Under the pieces are notes generated by a model. That model made no database searches and was not told the DNA's origin. It saw only the letters and a program-made list of their open reading frames with translations. 64,000 bases of DNA, from positions 1 through 64,000 of the forward strand of contig JABVXU010000018.1 in assembly GCA_013365365.1 (NCBI GenBank). Direction: 5' to 3'. This DNA comes from Cruorifilaria tuberocauda. Taxonomy: Eukaryota > Nematoda > Chromadorea > Rhabditida > Onchocercidae. Position 1 is the stretch's first letter; every line of letters starts with the position of its first letter. Position numbers and translations under genes: made by a program. Positions 24,743-38,900 of this stretch are shown piece after piece.

Positions 24743-27700
24743 TCACTGATAACGATAGCTATTACTAAGTGTTGCGGTACGATGTTGACGATCATGTTGT
24801 TCGTGTCGTACGAGATCTTCAAGTGCACGAATATCTAGTCGAACCGAGCCAGCATACGTCAAAAAATCTCGAACATCTAAATCGACCGAAGCTAATGATC
24901 GCCGACGCCAACCTGAAGTATTAATCACAAGGTAGTAATTCTATATTAAAATATGTCATGATTGTATTATTGATATGGTTGTACAACTGTATTAATAAAT
25001 TCGATTTATTTATGATCTGTCAGTGTAAGGTTCAGTGTAAATGTAAGGTTATCAGTGTAAGAGTTGGTAAGTTATTTTGTATGAAAATAGAGTAAGGAAA
25101 ACAAAACTAAACAATACGAAACATACAAATAACATATTCGTTGAGAAGTATCGGTGGAGTGGACGAACTTTCGAGAGGTATCGGATTGTCTCGGAAATAT
25201 TCCAGGAGATCAATCATTGTCTCAAAAATCATCTGATGAATGCGGCACTCCCCATCAGGCATCATTATAATCCGTACGTGCTGTAATTATTGAAATAATT
25301 CCTATTGTTGAAAACATGAGTTATTTAATATTCGTGTATCCACTTTCAGTTATTATCTAGCATAATTTTAACAATTAATATTTAAAACAGGTAAATCCTA
25401 ACTTGAACGGATTGTCAAATCAGATGAAGATGAAATTAACAATGGATTATGCATGTAATGCAATTAGAACCTTAGCTTTTCCTTGACAATTGAATGTCAA
25501 TACAAATTCACCAGGACGTGTTTCACTTTGACGTACAAGAAATAATCCATGCCCATCAACTCCATTGTGAAGCACTAATCGAGCACTTACACTACGGGAC
25601 AAACGTGCGTGAAACCATGGATAGGTTTCCAGCCCCGATGCAGAACCACGTACTGCTCTTATTGGAATTCGCGTTTCCATTCCCGTTGATGCCATCGAAT
25701 GGACATTGTTTAATGACCTAAAGTTTATTTCGAAAATCTTTCAAATTTCTCAATTCCAATTGTGAGACACTCTTTGAAAATATAATTCAGCTATTTTTTT
25801 ACTGTAAATACATTATTCAAAAAACAATTTTTAGAAGGAAAAAAAAACGTTAATAAATGAAAAATTCGAACAAACAGATTAAGTGATAAAATTTAGTTAA
25901 CAGAAGTAAAATACCTTAGTTCTAATATTTTTAAAACTTGAATTTGGGGGCTTTTCTTTTTTTTAATTATATGCAGAAGGGAATTCACCGTGTGGAAAAA
26001 AACTGCCGATTACAAAGAAAGCTGGAACCAGTTGGTGGCGCAGAAGGTTGTCGAACAAATCTATGCGTAGAATTTGGGTCATTCTCCGACATACAACCTC
26101 GTATCACACCTAACCACTGTTGACAATCATCTGAATTCCTTGCCTCAATTACATATTCCGCCTAAAAATTTTTTTATTGAATAAACAATTTCACTGTTCG
26201 TAATAACTAATAAAAATAGCAATCACTTGAATAAATGAACACTTTATTCTTTTAATAATTGAAAAATTATAAGCTCAATATTGATTTATGAATAATTACG
26301 AACAGCTAAAACAAACATCGTTATATCCTCGAATAGCAAATATCGATTCGTTTCCCTCTTCAAATTCCAACGGTGTTGTTTCTCGGACTTCCATTATCAG
26401 AAAGCAAAAAATGCCTGATTTCGCTCGACTACTCTAAAAATCATGCTTTTTTTTTAATGAATAAAATATTTTCTTCTAATTTGGATAATCTAAAATTTCC
26501 AATTGAAATTTTACATGACTAGAGAGAATTTTATATTATCTCAAATTTTAAATTTATAACATTCAAATGCATAATTGTATGCATCCTAACAATTATATTA
26601 ACGAATAAACATTTTTCAAAATACATCTTAATGGATGAGCAAATGAATTATTTATTACAATAACATTCTTTTATAAGCAAAGGAAAAAGATTTCGAGAGT
26701 GAAGAGATTATTTAAGAATTCTTTAAAATTTCGCTTACTTTGGGTGGCGAATAAAACTCCAACAAATATCCTCCAGCTGTTTTCACAAGACACAGCCGAC
26801 ATTTTCGCCATTGTTTCGTTTCAAGTTCTAACCCACTCATATATCTGCAAATGAACTATTACCAAGAAAGAATCAGAAAAGGTCGGATAAAGAATTTAAG
26901 CTACTAATTAACATTTTTTTTAAAAAATAAAAGTTATCTAAGTTAATATATGCATGGCAAAAACTCATGACTTGCAATAATTCAAGTAATATTCTAATTC
27001 AAACAAAATTTCTTGCTCAATAATTATGAGTAGTGAATTTAATTACGTTGAGAAGAATTAGACTGTCGAATTAAGAAGAAATTATCTTCAGTTAAGAAAC
27101 AAATTAAATAATTGATCGTAATAGAGCTTTATTAATTAACTTATTTTTCTTGCACTAAATCATTTTTTGTCCCCTTTTCCTTTCACCTTACTTTCCGCCT
27201 CTTAAGTTGCGCTTCATACGTTGAACTCATTCCTAACAGACTAGAAAAATCCAATCGAAAAGTTTATTGTATTGTTTAAAAAATGAATAATTGCGGAATA
27301 GAAATATTCTGGAAAGGATGAAATATCTCTGCCATACCTTACATTGCCCTCTCGAATCAATTCAACCGTTGTTTTAGCTTGAAAATGTGACCGAAACCAA
27401 GAAAGTCGCTTAGCTGATGGTCGATTAAAATTAAAGGATGCCGGTTGGTGCTGAATCATTGAGTCTACCTGGAAGTTAGAGAAACTTTTTCCAGCTACTA
27501 TTAATTTAATCTGAAATCTTAAGAAAAAGCTGAAAATAACAGTGGGAATATCAAAATTCATTTGAGACTATCGGTTTCTACTAGATGAAACCTTTATAAT
27601 TAAACGAATTATATGAAATCACGATTTTGGCTTTTTTCAAGAAAGAGTTAAAGATTCTGAAAAATATCGAAAAAACGAAGTATGATAAGTGGTGGAACTG

Positions 27701-28632
27701 ACCAGTAAACTACGTCCTCTTGAGGCCATTTCAGATCTCGATCGTGACAATCGTGACAACCAGGTGACGTCAGCAATACTTGCTGGTCGCTCATACTCGT
27801 TCAGAGATCTCCAATCACATGATCGCTCACGATAGCTAACATTATCAGCAGTTGAACGGTTGGATGAAACATTCTGAAAAATATATAAATGCAAAAAAGC
27901 CTTAACAAGAACTGAACATTCTTAATTATCACAAATGGTCTGCTCTCATGCAAATATAAAAAAATGAAGGTGTAATAAGCATGAAGAAGAAAAGAATCAA
28001 TGATCAGAAGACAAGCTTCACTTCATGCATAGCTTACGTAAACGCTACAATATTATTTTTTATAATCAAGTGAAACTAGTGATACTGATGTTTAGCATCA
28101 TAATTTACTTACGGTTGATCTTTGTACCTTGCAAAAAAGTAGATAGATATGATATCACTCTCTCATTCAGCTATTAACCATCAAATCTTTACATAGATGT
28201 TAGCATTGTTTCCAACTAATTCACTCAAATACCTTGCCTTGAACTCTAACCTTTCATATCATTGTTCATCTAAACTGTTTTCCCCCTCTGCAAAGATTGC
28301 TAATGTTCGGGAAGAATATAACACTTAATATTCCTTATCATTTTGATACAAGTGAATGAAAGGAGGAGAAAGTTGAGTTGAGGATGAATGCATACTGATT
28401 GAAGAAAGGTAGTTGCAGGTAGAATAACATTCGGAGTTGCAAGCCTTTCTGTCAATTCGTCACTTAATGTATTGGTGAACTGTTCAATGATATCCGAAAT
28501 TGGAACATTGCTTTGAGTGATAGCGGCATTTGTTGAATACTGTTGCCAACTTTCTGCAAATTTGAAAGCGACTGACTTTGCGTACTGTATGCAAAACTGT
28601 CGCCATCTGTCACTCTCTTGAGCTAAAAACAT
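24743..28632 (-). CDS. SH2B/Lnk-family adaptor (Phe-zipper, PH, SH2)
   Basis: Nine exons give about 500 residues: 28632-28396, 27873-27703, 27468-27338, 26844-26739, 26430-26317, 26161-25989, 25717-25471, 25280-25127, 24912-24743. The N-terminal WRQFC...[13 protein letters not shown] block matches the dimerising phenylalanine zipper of SH2B proteins. A PH domain spans about 183-278 ([31 protein letters not shown]). The SH2 domain spans about 343-447, starting YPWFHARL, with the phosphotyrosine-binding Arg in [19 protein letters not shown] and ending NPIPLES. This order is diagnostic of SH2B1/2/3 and fly Lnk, which dock on activated receptor or JAK kinases. Start uncertain: the ATG at 28632 is followed at once by a TTTTTAG acceptor-like string, so exon 28622-28396 may instead join an upstream exon in phase 1. 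The C-terminus ends NSYRYQ, tyrosine-rich like the vertebrate tail. Confidence 0.9.
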
Positions 28633-30900
28633 TAAAATAATTCTAATCAGTTTTAATCTCTCAGCAGTTATTTTAACTTGAAATTAAGTTTTATCGAAAG
28701 CGTGACTTTGACGAAAGAAAGTTTTGAAATTTTCAATTTTTAATTCCAGTGATGTTATACAAGGAAAATAGTTTAAGAGAATCTTCTAAAGATTAATTCC
28801 AAATTGAAATTTTAATGAAATCAATTTTCCTTTAAATAATGAACTTAGTTGAATGATCTATGAATAATCGGAAAATTATCTCCTTAAAATTTTCATATTA
28901 ATATATTTTGGATAAATAATTGATCGTTTAGGAAATGAAAAAATATCACTAATCTATCAAATAAATCTCAGCTGAAGGAAAAGAGAGAAAGAGAAAAGCA
29001 GATTTGAAATGGATAAATCTGTTATATTTGGTAAACGAAATTTTAGCAAATTTAATTTTTTACTTTAATTTACCTATCAACTTTTGATTTGCTGACTTAA
29101 TTGAAAATTTTTTAAAATGATATTTCAAGATTTAGTTATAACAGAGGAAAAAAACATTGGAGAAAAGTTACATTTTGCATAATAAGCTTACAAATAATAA
29201 AATCAAAACAAGTAATGATAAAATTGAGAGATATCAATGGAAGATTAATTGAACAAATTTAAAACTTTATAGATTTCAAATGAATTTTTACCTTCCATTC
29301 AATGATCTCTTCAAAATTCAGCACCACTACTTTCTGTTTTATCGCCAAACCTTATCCGAGGAGAGTAAATCTTACACTTTCAGCTTTCAAATCGATCATT
29401 CATTAAGAAGAAAGGAATCATCTCCGATCACAGTGATGATCATTTTCAGTTTGCAAAATGAAATTTGTACATTATACAGGAAATATTCAGCTTCTTATCA
29501 ATATGAATACAATCTAATTGATCATCCAATCAATGAATCAATCGTTGTTGCATGTTAAATCGATCAAACATTAAATTATCTTCTTTCTGATATAACGTTC
29601 GTGAAGATTTGATCAGCTTTTGCGGTTCAATCTAAATAATATCTTTTTTCTTCCTAAAGAATGTTTAGCAAAATATTTAGCAAACGATTAACAATTAATA
29701 ATTAATGACGAATAGATACATCCAATATTAGGATTGCGGATTAAGCTTATCAAATATTACAAAAATATTCCAGAAGATTGAAAAAGATATAAAACTGATA
29801 ATGTTTTATCTTGGGAGTTCATGCCAAACAGATACCTTATCTATATTTTAAGAAAAATTCAATATTTTGAATAAATCCTGAAAGCTTTAAGCTTCAGAAC
29901 ATAAATCAGAATTGCCCTATCATACCTTTCATTCATGGATCTAAAATTATAATAATAAAGTCAAACAGAAATATGACAAGATGAAATCAATAAATTATAG
30001 GTGAAATTTCAATTTAAATTTCTGAAATTCATGTCAATAAAATTCAAACCATTTTAAATTAAAAAGTTTAATTTGAGAATTAAATGAAATAAAAAAAAAT
30101 AATTTCCTAATTTGAAATGTCTGAATTTTTTCCAAATTAAAACATTTTTTGAATATTCGGTCATTACTTTTAGCAATCATTTATCAGTAAAGCTTTCTGC
30201 AAAGTTTTAAGATAGAAAAAAGTAATTATTAACAAATTGAAATGTTCTTTAACATTTTAATCATACCTCTGAGAATATTTCAACGAGAAGAAAACATTGT
30301 TACAAATTAATTTAATAAATAAAATAAAGTTAAATAAATAAATTAATTAATAAAGAAAAAAAGAAAGTATCTTTTTTGTTTTGATAATTTAATAAAATGC
30401 GCTAAGTTTGTTTCATTTTCCCATTTGTGAAGGTGGAAATGAATGATAACTTAAATAATTAGCTTAAAGAAGAATGGAATAAGCTTGCTGAATTAAGGAA
30501 GAGAATTTGTGAAGAGTTGAAAGCGATTGATTGCTAATAGATAAAAACGCAATCCATCACTTCCTGTTTCTTCTTTTTTCTTCTTTCACTTACTCCTTGT
30601 TTTGCATCAAAAAATGGAATACGAAAAAAAAAGGAAAACCGGAAACGGAACAATAAATTAAAAGAGTTGCAGAAAAAAAGAGAAATTTTAGAACGGAGAA
30701 GAATACTAAATAAAATTGAATCGATGTGATTATTTACTGTTATTTACGTTATCGGTTCATTTTTCATTTAATAATAAAACATAATTTATTCCTTTATTTC
30801 AATCTATAAGATCAATTTCAAGCTGCAATATCATTCGATGATTAAAAGTTTAAAAATTTATATATTTTCAAAGTTTTTTTTTCAAATTTCTACAAAAAAA

Positions 30901-30996
30901 AGAAAAGAGAAAGAAAAAGCCGCTATAGAAGTGATATGTATATATCAGTGATATATGCATATCATTTCTATAGCGGCTTTTTCTTTCTTTTCTTTA
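30901..30996. repeat. Long near-perfect palindrome, about 47-bp arms, 1-base centre
   Basis: The left arm (30901-30947) and right arm (30949-30996) are reverse complements apart from two substitutions in the AT-rich inner part and one indel in the outer purine/pyrimidine part. The core includes GCCGCTATAGAA on the left and TTCTATAGCGGC on the right. The single centre base is 30948. It could extrude as a cruciform or fold as a long hairpin RNA. Confidence 0.93.
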
Positions 30997-33933
30997 TTTC
31001 CGTACATCTGGCCTCTAATGCACGTAGATATTATAGGCCGATATACGAAAACACATCACTTCTTTATCATTTGGAAAGCAACAACTTCCGGAAACCTTAA
31101 AATGCTTAATTACATTTTCCCAATCAATCATAAACTATTAATTTTCCATTGAACAATACTTATTTTATTTTATAAGATAAAATAGCAATATTTATTTGAC
31201 ATTCAATATTTAATTTAACTAATCTTTTCTTTTCTTCTTTTGATTAGGTTAATAATTTTGGAAGCATCCCTTTTTTTAAATTAATATTTGATAATCAAGT
31301 GTATTTACTGGAATTCCATCATTGATAGTCTGATAATATTGCTAGATAGATATCAGTTGAAAAAAATGATTTGAAAATTCTCACTTATTAAATATGAAAA
31401 TTATAGGAGAAATTAGTTAGCATAAGATATTTTGCTTATATAAAATCCTTTTCATAAATTTCAAAAATTTCACAGAAAATCTTCTGATAAGATTTCTTTA
31501 ATTTAAAGTAAATAAATTATAAACTCAAAATTATGAAAAATCATTTCATGTATTTAAAATAAATTATTCACTTATTAAAATTATTCCATTTGATCGAAAA
31601 GACATTTGGAAAGAATTTAATTCATTGATTTCATTATTAAATCAATTTAAAGTACAATTCCTTTAATAAAAAATTAAATTCGCTGAAAAAAAAATCAATT
31701 TTATAGCAAATGAAAATACAATGGGTTCATATTTTTCCATCTTCACAATAAATGTTTTGGATAAAAAATTTTAAGTTGAAAAAAATTATAAGCAAAAGAA
31801 AGTTCTGAGCATCTTGCTTATTTGAAATTTAATTTAGAAAAAAAAATGCCAATTTAAAACTAATAGACTAGAGATTATAGGCGATTTATGGCATCTTCAA
31901 ATTAGCTTCTGTTGTTGTTGTTTTTTTGTTTTTTTTTTGAAACTTAATTTTAACTGAGAGATAAAAAGATGGAAGAATTAGCTATTACGAGAATTCGAGA
32001 ACTTTTTTTTCCACCGATTGAAATCAAATCTTCCTTTTTTTCATCTGAAAAGAGTAGGGAATGTGAAGAAAAACGGAGTTAAAGAATGCAAATGCATTTG
32101 CTGAAAGCTATGAACGAACAACTGATGCATGAGCTGATCGGACTGATCGGAATTGCATCCATTCCACTCACTCACTTAATATCATAACCAATTTCAAAGT
32201 GACCCAAACAGTTCAAGGGATAAATCTTATCTTTGATATCATTTTATCATCCTTTTAACTGACGGAATATACGAAATTTTTAAATGAATGAAAGATTTGA
32301 GTTTAAACTCTCTACTCGTACAGTTATCAGAAATGATTTGATTTCACTTGAAAAACAAATCTGAAATTTTAATTTTTGCAATAATCATTATAGTTTTAGC
32401 CATTCATTATGACGCATTTGATTTTATTCCAAGTAATCAGTCAAAGTATCTAAAAATAAAGTTAGAACGGCGACAACAGTCGCTAAATAATTTATGCAAA
32501 TTACACGTGAGTGATTTCCGATGATATCAAACAAGCCATGAAATTCGCTGATTTGAATTCTGAAGAAAATGGAAAACGAAATCGTTCAATAGCTAATTTT
32601 AACAATTTGCTAGGATACTCTGGCATGCTGCAGTATGCATTCTGATAATCACTACAAAAGCTATTGACTTCGAAATGTGTAATGATGCTAATTTTAGCTT
32701 TTTTAATCATCCAAAGATAATTTATAAGTTATTCTTATCATAAATTAATGGAAATATTTACAGGTACCACCACTTATGAATTTATTTATTTTTATTATCA
32801 AATTATTATTATAGCAGAGAATAATGAAGTAAATTGAATTGAGGATGCCATATCATCTCTCAGTAACACCAACAGCGCTAATAGAGATTTCAGTCGGAAA
32901 TGATTGAAGTGCTACTTCTGATGGTACTTATAATTGAAACAATGGCTGCAATTAATATGGTAATTGGAATGTGAAATAAGATATCCAAAAGAGTATGCAA
33001 TTAATCTTAGCTAAAAAATACAAGATAGCTTAATATCACAAGTTCAAGTAAACAGAATGAAAAAGGCCAACTGCAAAATGTTTCGTAAGTTCCAGAAGTT
33101 AGGAAAAATTTAACTATCGTTGAAGAATATTCAAAATGAAAGAATACAGGAAATTTAATTATGTGGTAAAAGCATTGAGAATTTTAATTATTTTTAGGAA
33201 GTTTTGAAATTAGGATTATATGATAAGAATATATGAGATATCGGATATGATACTGAAGTGCGAAAAATAAAGTGATAAGGCTGCAAATCTTAAATTTAGA
33301 TAAATTAAACTTTAGTAAGTCAAAAAAAGTGAAAAAATGAATATGCGATGAGAAATTCATAGAGACAAAATGATTTCAATTCAAAGATATCTAACCCATA
33401 CTCTGATTTCTAACATGTTTAAAACTTGAATTACACATTATCAAGACCATTCTTAAATATGTTATTTAAATCCATTTAACATTGCTGCATTATTTGCTCT
33501 ATCGATACAAGAATCCATTAGTGATTTCTCAAAATTGTTATTTAATTTAAATAATGATTGGTATCAAATCTAAATGATGTTTATGATTGATCAACAGGTT
33601 GTTCAGATAATTGAAAGAGTAAATGAAATGAATGATGTTGAATTATATTCTCTTGGAATTTGAAGAGTTCATAAAGTGCAGATTCTTCTCAGAAGTTTTA
33701 ATATGGATAATGAAATTAATTTCTAAAATAAATGTTATAAATGATCAGCTTAAGTATGTATAAGTTAAGAAGAGAAAAGCTATCGTGTGTGAATTCTTTA
33801 CTTCCGGAAAAACCATCAAATTGAACATCTTAACGGAAGTGGGAAAAAATAAAAAAATTTGTGGATGATTTGTTAGAGATGAAGAGAGGGAAATTGCTAT
33901 TTTCATAAAGTTTGTCAAACTGGGAAAGGTTGG

Positions 33934-33964
33934 AGGGAGAGAGAAGGAGAGAGAGAGAGAGAGA
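33934..33964. repeat. GA-rich microsatellite
   Basis: An interrupted run of GA/GGA units in intergenic DNA. One of several purine tracts clustered between 33.9 and 35.1 kb. Confidence 0.9.
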
Positions 33965-34660
33965 AATTGAAGAATAAAACAAAAGATAATTTTATGAAAT
34001 AAAAAAGTTTTACCTAAAAATGAATGAATTGCTAGAAGAAAAAAAAGTTGTCAAAAATAAAATTTCACGTTCTTTTTCCAAGAATAATCATAAAAAACGC
34101 AGGAATTTTTGAACGCCTCGGAAAAGAGAGAAAATGAAATAGCTAAAAAATGTGCTCCCGAAATAAATCGCCGACGTGATGGAAAACAAGTGAAGATCAG
34201 TGGCACAAAAACGTAAAAAGTTCGAAGTTGATTGATTTTCACATCATATTAATGGCAAAAGCAAAAGCATCTGGGAGATTTTTCGGGAGTTGAAATAGAT
34301 CTCAAAAGATTCAATTTATGATTAAATATATTAAAGAGAAGAAAATCTCTACTGCTCACTCTAATTGCTAATTAAATGAAACAATAAAAGAAGAAAAGAG
34401 AGAAACCGTTATAATAACTGTAATATAAGTTGCTCAGTTAGAGAAATGAAGTAGAATTGATGAAAATATTTTGCAACAATTCTCGAAAATGAATTTAGCG
34501 ATAGAAGTTTACATGAACGTAAGACAAGCTGACGCCTAATTGACGTGTTGTCATCTGGAATGCCGTGGAATGGTGACGATTGGTATAAGTGGCGGCGACT
34601 GCCGGTAGTTGCAATGTTTGGATTTGTAGACTTGAGAATGAATAATTATGATTGCAACGT

Positions 34661-34722
34661 GAAGAGGGAGAGGGAGAGAGGGAGAGAGAGAGAAAGGGAG
34701 AGAGAGAGAGAGAGAAAGGAGG
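34661..34722. repeat. GA/GGGA microsatellite
   Basis: About 60 bases of almost pure purine made of GAGA and GGGA units. It creates artefactual Arg/Glu-rich and Ser/Leu-rich open frames on the two strands. Confidence 0.93.
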
Positions 34723-35044
34723 ATAAATGCCATAAAATTAAGTCGACAAACGGATGCACTACCACCGGAAGTTGTTCCCATCCCTTTTACTCCGTAAGCT
34801 TCTCGTGTTGCGGGGCTTTTCTTCGATGTTGATGTGCTAGAAGAAGCTAAAGTAGCTGAAGCGATAGGAGTAGGAAGTTGGAGGAATGGAATAGTCGAGT
34901 TTGCAGAATCTCTCTGAGACGTGAAAAGCAGAAGTGAACATAATTCCTTGGCTGAAAGTGTAAGGATTGAGAGCGCTTTTGAAACATCACATCACACCCG
35001 CTGGCTGAACTTCTGTTATCGTTGCTGAACAACCACATCATTAC

Positions 35045-35080
35045 TTCTCTCTCCCTCTCTCTCTCTCTCTCTCTTCTCTT
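35045..35080. repeat. TC microsatellite
   Basis: A run of CT/TCCC units about 320 bases after the GA tract at 34.69 kb and in the opposite orientation, so the two tracts are complementary. Confidence 0.93.
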
Positions 35081-35846
35081 GGATAATGACGCCATCACAT
35101 CCTGTGGCTAATGATAATCTTCCTACTTTTTGCTTATCACTTCGATTGGCTCTTCTAGAAAATCGAAAGATTACAAATTATGCTATCACAGATTTGAACA
35201 TTATCACGAGCTAATGATGAAACATTTATGCATTTCCAAATCTGAATAGAATGATTACGATAAATCGTTTAAAATACATATCCGTTTTTGAAAGACGAAA
35301 TTAGCTCTTTTTTCTCTTTTCTTCCCAATGGATTATTTGACTTTTGTCAAAACGTTTTAAAATCGTAGCTTACGGCCTAAACTATCAAATTGTCTAAAAA
35401 CCAGCTAGCATATGCTGAAAATGGCTTGGCCAAGAATTCTAATTATTGGATAAGCGGCAGAAACCGGAGATCGTTATCCAGAGAGAAGTGAGCTAATCAG
35501 TCAGTTAACAAATGAGAGATAAGAGTGGCGAACAATCACTCAACCAACTTTTCAGCTAACCAATAAAACTTGAATTGTTCTCAAGAAAAATGTTCAGTAT
35601 AATTCAATTCCAATGAAGGATGATTTATCCATAATATAATAATTCAATGTAATATTTTCATCGATTTTATCAACATTTCTTGCATTTAGCATTTCTTAAA
35701 TATTAATTAAAGAATAAAAATATATTTCTAACCATAGATTATTTCTTCTTTACAATTCCTTTTGCATTTTCACTTCATGAAATATCATTTATTGTATCAA
35801 TAAATATCATCATATTATTGGAATGAATAGAGTTTAACGTGCAAAA

Positions 35847-35960
35847 TGCACGCACTGCACAAAGCAGATAGTAAGTTAGCACGCAGAATGCACGCAGAAT
35901 GCACGCACTGCACGAAGCAGATAGTAAGTTAGCACGCAGAATGCACGCACTGCACGAAGC
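35847..35960. repeat. Minisatellite with 42-bp unit
   Basis: Full 42-base units at 35847-35888 and 35900-35941 share TGCACGCACTGCAC, AAGCAGATAGTAAGTTAGC and ACGCAGAA with one substitution. An extra 11-base piece (TGCACGCAGAA) lies between them, and a third partial unit runs 35942-35960 before the match decays. The unit is much richer in GC than the surroundings. Confidence 0.92.
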
Positions 35961-38900
35961 AAACGACAATTGACATGGAAAATGCACGCACATTGCACAC
36001 CAAATCTTCTCTAATTCACTGTTGGATGGGAAGAAATGCGTCGTTAGCAAGTTGATATTAACCGTCAATGGCAGTCAGATATGTGCTCGAAGAGGTAGTA
36101 GCACTTCATTACACAATTTCTTCATTTATCTTAGATCTTTAAAGCAGAAATCGATCCAGTCCAGTCGGACTCGATCGGGACGGATCGAATCGGATCTTAT
36201 TTCATTCTTCCGGTTTTTCTCATTCTATCATTTCTGTAAACAATTCATTATGATTCGAAATGCCAAGCAGTGGAATAACATTTGAAATTTTGTTGAATTT
36301 CAAGTACACGTGAATGAAGGAAGCTGTTAATATATTATTGTTATTGTTTTCAGTAAAAGAATTTTTTCTTTTTAAAAGAATTAACTGAGTTCTTTGCCTT
36401 TTGTTAGAAATTCAATTTGATTATCTCAAATGATTTCCTAACAATCACATATCATTTGATAATATCATTCAACGATAGTTCCATACAGTACCGGAAGATG
36501 TTTATCGTTTCTGTTTTGAGTAACTGCTTCTTCTTATACTACCATATACAAGAATACAATAATCTTCTTCAAATTTTCAAATGTCATTCTTAGAGGACTA
36601 AATGAAATCAATTAATGGATTTAATAAAACCTGGATAAATTCTCCCATTAATTTTATTGCTTTCTTGATTGTATTACCTTTATTAATTTGAAAATAATTT
36701 TTGTATAAGTTAAAAAAAAGTTTTGTAACATTTACAGTGAGTGCCTTATATTGAGGACATACAAAATATATGATGACTGTTTGTGAGCATTGTAATTTTA
36801 CAGAAATTGTGTAGAGTTGAGAAGGAATGGCTGGCACAAATTTACCAAAAAGTATGCCATGAAATCAGAGAGCAGAAGTTTAATTCATTTTAGAATTTGC
36901 GCCTCCCTGAATGACCCATTAAGTAATAATAATAATGCAAGTGACAGCGGACCAGAGTACCTGTACAGGTACACGTCTTCATTCATTTACATTTATCCAT
37001 TTTATACTTTCAAATTTACTATTATCAAAATTTTCGCCTCTTTTTAACTTTTTTCATTAATTAACAGTTGTAATACTTTTTTTTAAAATCATTCTTATTT
37101 AAGTTATGAATGATAAATATATTTGTAAATGTTTTTAGAAAGCGATTTATATGATAATTACACATTGTTGTGATTTTCTTTTGTATTTTGCCAATTAAAA
37201 TTGATATTTGGAATTTGGTGGAAGAAATTTAACTTATAGGAAATAAAAGTAATTATTGATTTGGATGAAAAATTTTGAAAGATAATTTTTTCCTTATAAA
37301 TGATATAGTTAATTTTTGAAATTAATTTAAAAGTTTTTTCATTCTATTTTAATTTTTATAATTTTTGCAAATTTATTTATTGCTAAATGAAAATTAGGTT
37401 ATCTTTATTATTTGATTTTAATTAAAACAAAAATATTGAAATGTTTCCAAATCATTAAATGATAAATAAGAAAATATGAGAGAACTAATAAATGATTTTT
37501 CATTATAAAACAATTAGTAATAGCGTTATTCTTTCATTCATACCTTTTCATTGATAATATTATCTTTAAACAACGAATTCGAAGAAAAAAAAAATCCGGT
37601 TTAGAAGATTTTCGATGGGGCGCAAGTTGAGCTTTATCATCATAACATGTTTCTCTCTCCTTGTCTCTCTCTCTTTTCCCCTCCTTCTCTTCACCCTAAT
37701 TTGATTAAAGTTTGAAGAAAATTTTTGATCATAAAGCGTAAACCAGTAATATAACTTCTCTAAGATAAAACAGGTTTGATGAAGGCATTCATTCATTTTG
37801 CTCCAATTGTAATTAAAGTAATCGCTTTATATATTATTGCCTCCGTGAAAAGATGTGCTTACTTAATGCTTCTTTTATCACTCATCACCTAAATATTTCT
37901 CATCAATTTCCCATTACTCTGAAACATTTCCCACTTTTTTTTCGTTTTTCGAATAGCATTTCAGGTATTTTAAATCACTCCTCATCATTTGAAAGATTTT
38001 TCAATGAAAGCACAGGTAAAAGTATTACAATGTAGTAAGATAAGATAAGATCAGCATTCATTCTTTACGGAGAAGAAACGGAGAGAAAGTGTTGAAAATC
38101 GGAAAAATGCTGTAAAATTTTGATTACTCAAAGTTAATTGAATGCATCCTTTAGTTTCAATTCAACTTTATGCCACCGATTACATTTCACTAATTTCAAA
38201 ATGTTTGAAATTTAGTTGAAAGAAAAAATTCAAAATGGATTCATTAATATTATCAGTCCGTCTATTGTATCTTTCCTTATAAATATTTTCTACTTTATAA
38301 CTAAGTAATCATTCAGGAAATTCATTCTTATCACATCAATTCAACAAGTTAAATTGAAGCTGTCAATGTCGAATTAATTCTTTAAACTCTTTTGTTTAAA
38401 ATTTCTTCCGTAAACAAAAGTGATACTGCGTACAGTGTAAAGATTTTTTTAATTGAATTATAAATCGATGATTAATATGATAACATGATTGTGATATGGA
38501 TAAGTAACTTTCGTTAATCATTTCTTGTTAGATTACTTTCTAAGAACAGAAAGAATTATTAATTCTATATCTGTGAGAGTGAAAAAATAAATGATGGAAT
38601 TGCTTTATCTTATCAAATTATAAGTCATATGATAGACATTCTATCATCCAATCCTTCATTAAATATCACTATAATTGATATCATTATTACATTTCATTAG
38701 TGAAGCAATTTCGGTATTCTTTTCAATTTAACGATCACGTGATAAATGATAGTAACTAATTCTCTAATCAAATCAAGCATATCAATTATCAGTTGTATTG
38801 TTCACTTTTCAGTTAATCACTTGCATGAGAATTGTTTATTAAAGGTAAATTTCATATTTCTCTTCAATTAAAATTTCGTAAAATGAATTAAATTGAATTT

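Noticed and set aside
7642..28632. Four minus-strand genes in a row as one operon
   Set aside because: Gaps of 2.0-2.9 kb are far larger than typical nematode operon spacing, and RPS21 has its own poly(A) signal.
34545..34832. 95-codon plus-strand frame rich in RERERE, and its opposite-strand Ser/Leu shadow
   Set aside because: Both are translations of the GA microsatellite.
35775..36068. 97-codon minus-strand Cys/Ala-rich repeat frame
   Set aside because: This is the minisatellite read through in one frame; unit length 42 keeps the frame open by chance.
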